Of a stretch of 64,000 nucleotides of DNA, positions 63,434 to 64,000 are shown piece by piece. The DNA comes from Qipengyuania sp. ABI-127-1 (GTDB lineage Bacteria; Pseudomonadota; Alphaproteobacteria; Sphingomonadales; Sphingomonadaceae): contig JALJCR010000002.1 of NCBI GenBank assembly GCA_022953095.1, forward strand, positions 248,001 to 312,000, read 5' to 3'. The notes under the pieces were generated by a model. That model searched no databases, was not told the origin of the DNA, and was given only the letters and a program-made list of their open reading frames with translations. The stretch's first letter is position 1. Each line of letters starts with the position of its first letter. A program made the translations under genes and the position numbers.

Positions 63434-64000
63434 GTGTGAACCCCGCCGCTTTCAGCAAGGCGCGCGTTTCGTAAAGCGGCAGACCGACGACGCCCGAATG
63501 ACTGCCTTGGATGCGGCTGATGAGCCCTTCGGCGATGCCCTGGATGGCATAGCCGCCCGCCTTGCCTTCCCATTCGCCACTGGCGAGATAGGCGCCGATC
63601 TCCTGCGCCGAGAGCCGCTTGAACATCACCACCGTCTCGCTCAGCCGTTCGCGGATCGTACCGTCGGGCGCGCGCAGGGCGATCGCCGACAGAACGCGGT
63701 GACGGCGGCCCGAGAGCAGTTCGAGGCACTGGCGCGCGGTTGCCTCGTCCTCGGCCTTGGGCAGGATGCGGCGGCCGGCGGCCACCACCGTATCACCCGC
63801 CAGGACGTGGCCTTCGTTCGAGGCAGCGGCTTCGGCTTTCTCGCGCGCCATGCGCTTTGCATAATCGCGCGGCAGTTCGCCCTTGTGCGGCGTTTCGTCG
63901 ATATCGGCAGGATTGATGGCGGCAGGCGTCACACCCAAGCGCGCAATAAGCTCGCGCCTGCGGGGACTTGCCGATGCCAGGATGAGTGTGGGCTGGCCCA
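63426..64000 (-). CDS. maf: Maf family nucleotide pyrophosphatase (5' end missing)
   Basis: The gene is cut by the right edge; only the first few codons seem to be missing, since the visible part starts GQPTLILASASPRRRELIAR. The family residues are present: SPRRREL, the catalytic Asp in VLAGDTVV and GGYAIQGIA. Maf proteins hydrolyse non-canonical or modified nucleotides and, in Bacillus, affect septation. It overlaps the downstream RNase-family gene by eight bases. Confidence 0.93.
   Translation of the reverse strand, partial: GQPTLILASASPRRRELIARLGVTPAAINPADIDETPHKGELPRDYAKRMAREKAEAAASNEGHVLAGDTVVAAGRRILPKAEDEATARQCLELLSGRRHRVLSAIALRAPDGTIRERLSETVVMFKRLSAQEIGAYLASGEWEGKAGGYAIQGIAEGLISRIQGSHSGVVGLPLYETRALLKAAGFTLA

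Overview
The window is 64 kb of GC-rich, gene-dense chromosome from an alphaproteobacterium, most likely a member of Sphingomonadales close to Erythrobacteraceae. That placement is inferred from gene order (ptsM-rapZ-hprK-chvG-chvI divergent from pckA; maf-RNase E/G-yacG), a CcrM-type methyltransferase, an aa3 oxidase subunit IV beside pntA, an ABA4-like gene and many TonB/M16/DUF885-type envelope proteins. There is no prophage, transposase, CRISPR array or rRNA operon. The one tRNA gene is tRNA-Phe at 62144-62218 (minus).

Layout. 1-5.6 kb: nitrogen-type PTS/HprK genes, the ChvG-ChvI two-component system and divergent pckA. 5.7-11.1 kb: envelope proteins, among them a metalloprotease-like TPR protein, a DUF885 lipoprotein, an orphan TonB and a hydrolase. 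11.2-14.2 kb: two cysteine desulfurases and an Isc-type ferredoxin, with REP-like repeats and a decayed partial gene copy between the desulfurases. 14.2-19.2 kb: a DUF4349 lipoprotein, a DJ-1/PfpI protein, a BacNav-type sodium channel and parC. 19.3-25.9 kb: a periplasmic protein, a DUF1285-nudix-cca operon, a GNAT gene behind a 150-bp nested palindrome, a GSDH-family dehydrogenase, rnhB and a Ca/Na exchanger. 25.9-29.7 kb: ccrM with a regulatory region rich in cell-cycle motifs, a GNAT, folP and an SDR. 29.9-35 kb: an NtrC-like regulator with a degenerate ATPase, divergent from coxIV-pntAA-pntAB-pntB; the 5' end of pntB contains REP-like repeats. 35-38.2 kb: a three-gene translationally coupled cluster (beta-helix protein, diheme cytochrome, hydrolase). 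38.3-44.6 kb: racemase-like protein, dgt, an NAD-binding protein, an ABA4-like protein, an acyl-CoA ligase, DUF938, entericidin and small membrane proteins. 44.7-50.7 kb: stand-alone cpaF, glmS and a GGDEF/EAL protein. 50.7-58.9 kb: purQ-purS and purC, separated by a TonB receptor, an M16 protease and a DAGK-like gene. 59-62 kb: bioF-bioD-bioA. 62-64 kb: tRNA-Phe, yacG, an RNase E/G-family protein and partial maf.

The most interesting signals are these: (i) the ccrM upstream region, with five GANTC sites, a CtrA-type half-site and a perfect DnaA box in about 170 bp; (ii) one 6-3-6 palindrome sitting in the promoters of both the tonB-like and the DUF4349 genes; (iii) REP-like DNA read in frame as the N-terminus of PntB; (iv) an NtrC-family regulator lacking the GAFTGA threonine and both arginine-finger positions; (v) a beta-helix/diheme-cytochrome pair of unknown function extended by a coupled hydrolase; and (vi) a racemase-fold protein with Ala in place of its first catalytic residue.
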